Below are positions 41,673 to 42,274 of a stretch of 42,274 nt of DNA, piece after piece. Every line of letters starts with the position of its first letter. Position 1 is the first letter of the stretch. Location of the stretch: contig CBDUZI010000012.1 of the NCBI GenBank assembly GCA_965371665.1, positions 1-42,274 on the forward strand, read 5' to 3'. Source of the DNA: JAUVAV01 sp965371665 (GTDB lineage: Bacteria; Oederibacteriota; JAAXVQ01; JAUVAV01). Under the pieces are notes generated by a model. It made no database searches, was not told the DNA's origin, and was given only the letters and a program-made list of their open reading frames with translations. Both the position numbers and the translations under genes were made by a program.

Positions 41673-42035
41673 ATGATGGATTTTAAGAAAACTATTTTAA
41701 AAAAATATACGCCAAGTACTTATCAAGATAAAGAGCAACTTGCTGAAGCACTGGCTATTGTACTTTTCTTTGACCGCAAACCAGCCAGTGAAAAACCCTG
41801 GACCAGGAATTTATGGATTTATGATTTTCGGACCAATATGCACTTTACACTCAAAGAGAATTCGCTGAAACGCAGTGATCTCGACGAGTTTGTTAAATGC
41901 TTTAATCCCAAAAACCGGCTCAAGCGCAAAGAGACAGAACGTTTTAAAAGTTATGATTATGAAGAACTGCTAAAACGGGATAAGCTGAATTATTGCCATC
42001 GCCAATCCCAAAAATTTCTTCACCTGCGCTTTTGA
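41673..42035 (+). pseudogene. fragment of a type I restriction-modification methyltransferase (HsdM) C-terminus
   Basis: Codons for LFFDRKPASEKPWTRNLW, IYDFRTNMHFTLKENSLK, RSDLDEFVKCFNP and ERFKSYDYEELLKRDKLN match the C-terminal region of HsdM, the N6-adenine methyltransferase subunit of type I systems. The catalytic NPPF motif and the whole N-terminal part are missing, and after KLN the frame reads an unrelated tail. The first 28 codons before LFFDRK do not look like HsdM. No hsdS or hsdR is present. This is a relic, not a working enzyme. Confidence 0.8.
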
Positions 42036-42188
42036 CGCCCCCAGCCAATGACCGCCTACCTGCCGTTTCAACCAAGGCGGCCAGCGCCCGGTTTCATCCC
42101 GCTGCTTCATCACGGCCCGGATTTTTTCGCGCTCGTGAAAAAGCCTCGGCCAATAACCTTCCGGGTGAAAATTATTGGCAGGTTTTGG
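41970..42188 (-). pseudogene. minus-strand coding remnant of unknown family
   Basis: On the minus strand a frame from about 42188 to a stop at 41970-41972 reads NFHPEGYWPRLFHEREKIRA, then VMKQRDETGRWPPWLKRQVG and HWLGASKAQVKKFLG. It has a protein-like composition and no start codon near its beginning. It overlaps the end of the HsdM fragment in the opposite direction, so the junction is probably a rearrangement. I do not recognise the family. The plus-strand frame over 41993-42232 is its shadow. Confidence 0.4.
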
Positions 42189-42232
42189 TCAGGATAATGC
42201 GAAAGTCAACACAACACCAAATTTATTTTTAA

Positions 42233-42262
42233 TTGACAATCGGCATAGGAGTTTGCTAAATT
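42233..42262 (+). promoter_or_regulatory. possible promoter reading out of the window
   Basis: TTGACA (42233-42238) and TAAATT (42257-42262), 18 bases apart, with TGC just before the -10 box as an extended element. It points towards sequence beyond the window end. Confidence 0.4.
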
Positions 42263-42274
42263 TTATCGAAGCAA

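Noticed and set aside
42036..42232. Plus-strand open frame at the right end
   Set aside because: Its peptide is rich in Ala, Pro and Ser and antisense to the more protein-like minus-strand frame.

Overview
Organism and setting. The window looks like a chromosomal stretch of an uncultured Gram-negative-type bacterium. It is dominated by a surface-polysaccharide (O-antigen/exopolysaccharide) locus of the Wzx/Wzy type: one polyprenyl-phosphate sugar-phosphate transferase, two flippases, three polymerase/ligase-like membrane proteins, one Wzz-like protein, about eleven soluble glycosyltransferases and three GT-C membrane glycosyltransferases. There is no rRNA, tRNA, CRISPR array or intact transposase. 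The many palindromic non-autonomous elements and the mixed base composition recall genomes of deep-branching candidate phyla (an Omnitrophota-like bacterium is my guess), but I cannot assign a taxon from the sequence alone. Layout. 1-354 is non-coding with a palindromic repeat. 355-8728: GDP-L-fucose synthase-like reductase, Wzz-like protein, Wzy-like polymerase, Wzx flippase, GT4, an FkbM-like protein, a decayed GT4 remnant and another GT4. 8956-17899: GT4, GT-C, GT2, methyltransferase, GT-C and GT4, separated by intergenic regions full of hairpin elements. 18182-20894: the initiating phosphotransferase and a second Wzy-like protein. 20936-21821: a MNT/HEPN (MntA/HepT) pair. 21883-28881: a tightly overlapping operon of GT2, Wzx, GT2, DUF4330, a Wzy-methyltransferase fusion and a GT4. 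29054-29790: a second MNT/HEPN pair. 30224-32006: a small metabolic operon (LsrG-like monooxygenase-fold protein, iron alcohol dehydrogenase, cupin). 32115-36993: an overlapping operon of GT4, GT4, GT-C and GT9. 37167-40031 (minus strand): a membrane diguanylate cyclase and a DUF4143 AAA ATPase with a well-formed promoter-operator. 40396-42274: a methyltransferase, small inverted-repeat elements, a HsdM C-terminal fragment and a minus-strand coding remnant. How the genes work together. The phosphotransferase would load the first sugar phosphate on the lipid carrier, GTs would extend the unit, Wzx would flip it and Wzy/Wzz would polymerise it. GT-C enzymes would add sugars from polyprenyl-phosphate donors outside the membrane, fed by the DPM1-like GT2 enzymes. 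Three polymerases and two flippases suggest that at least two assembly cassettes were joined here. What stands out. (1) A rich set of miniature inverted-repeat elements, several with different outer ends around one common type of inner palindrome. One has a perfect 8-bp target duplication and has rewritten the C-terminus of a glycosyltransferase; three sit head to tail at CTAG junctions; one splits a REP-like hairpin. (2) A Wzy-methyltransferase fusion. (3) A 38-bp perfect palindrome inside a GT-C gene. (4) An AAA ATPase gene with a 12-bp-arm operator over its -10 box. (5) Two MNT/HEPN pairs of different types within the glycan locus.
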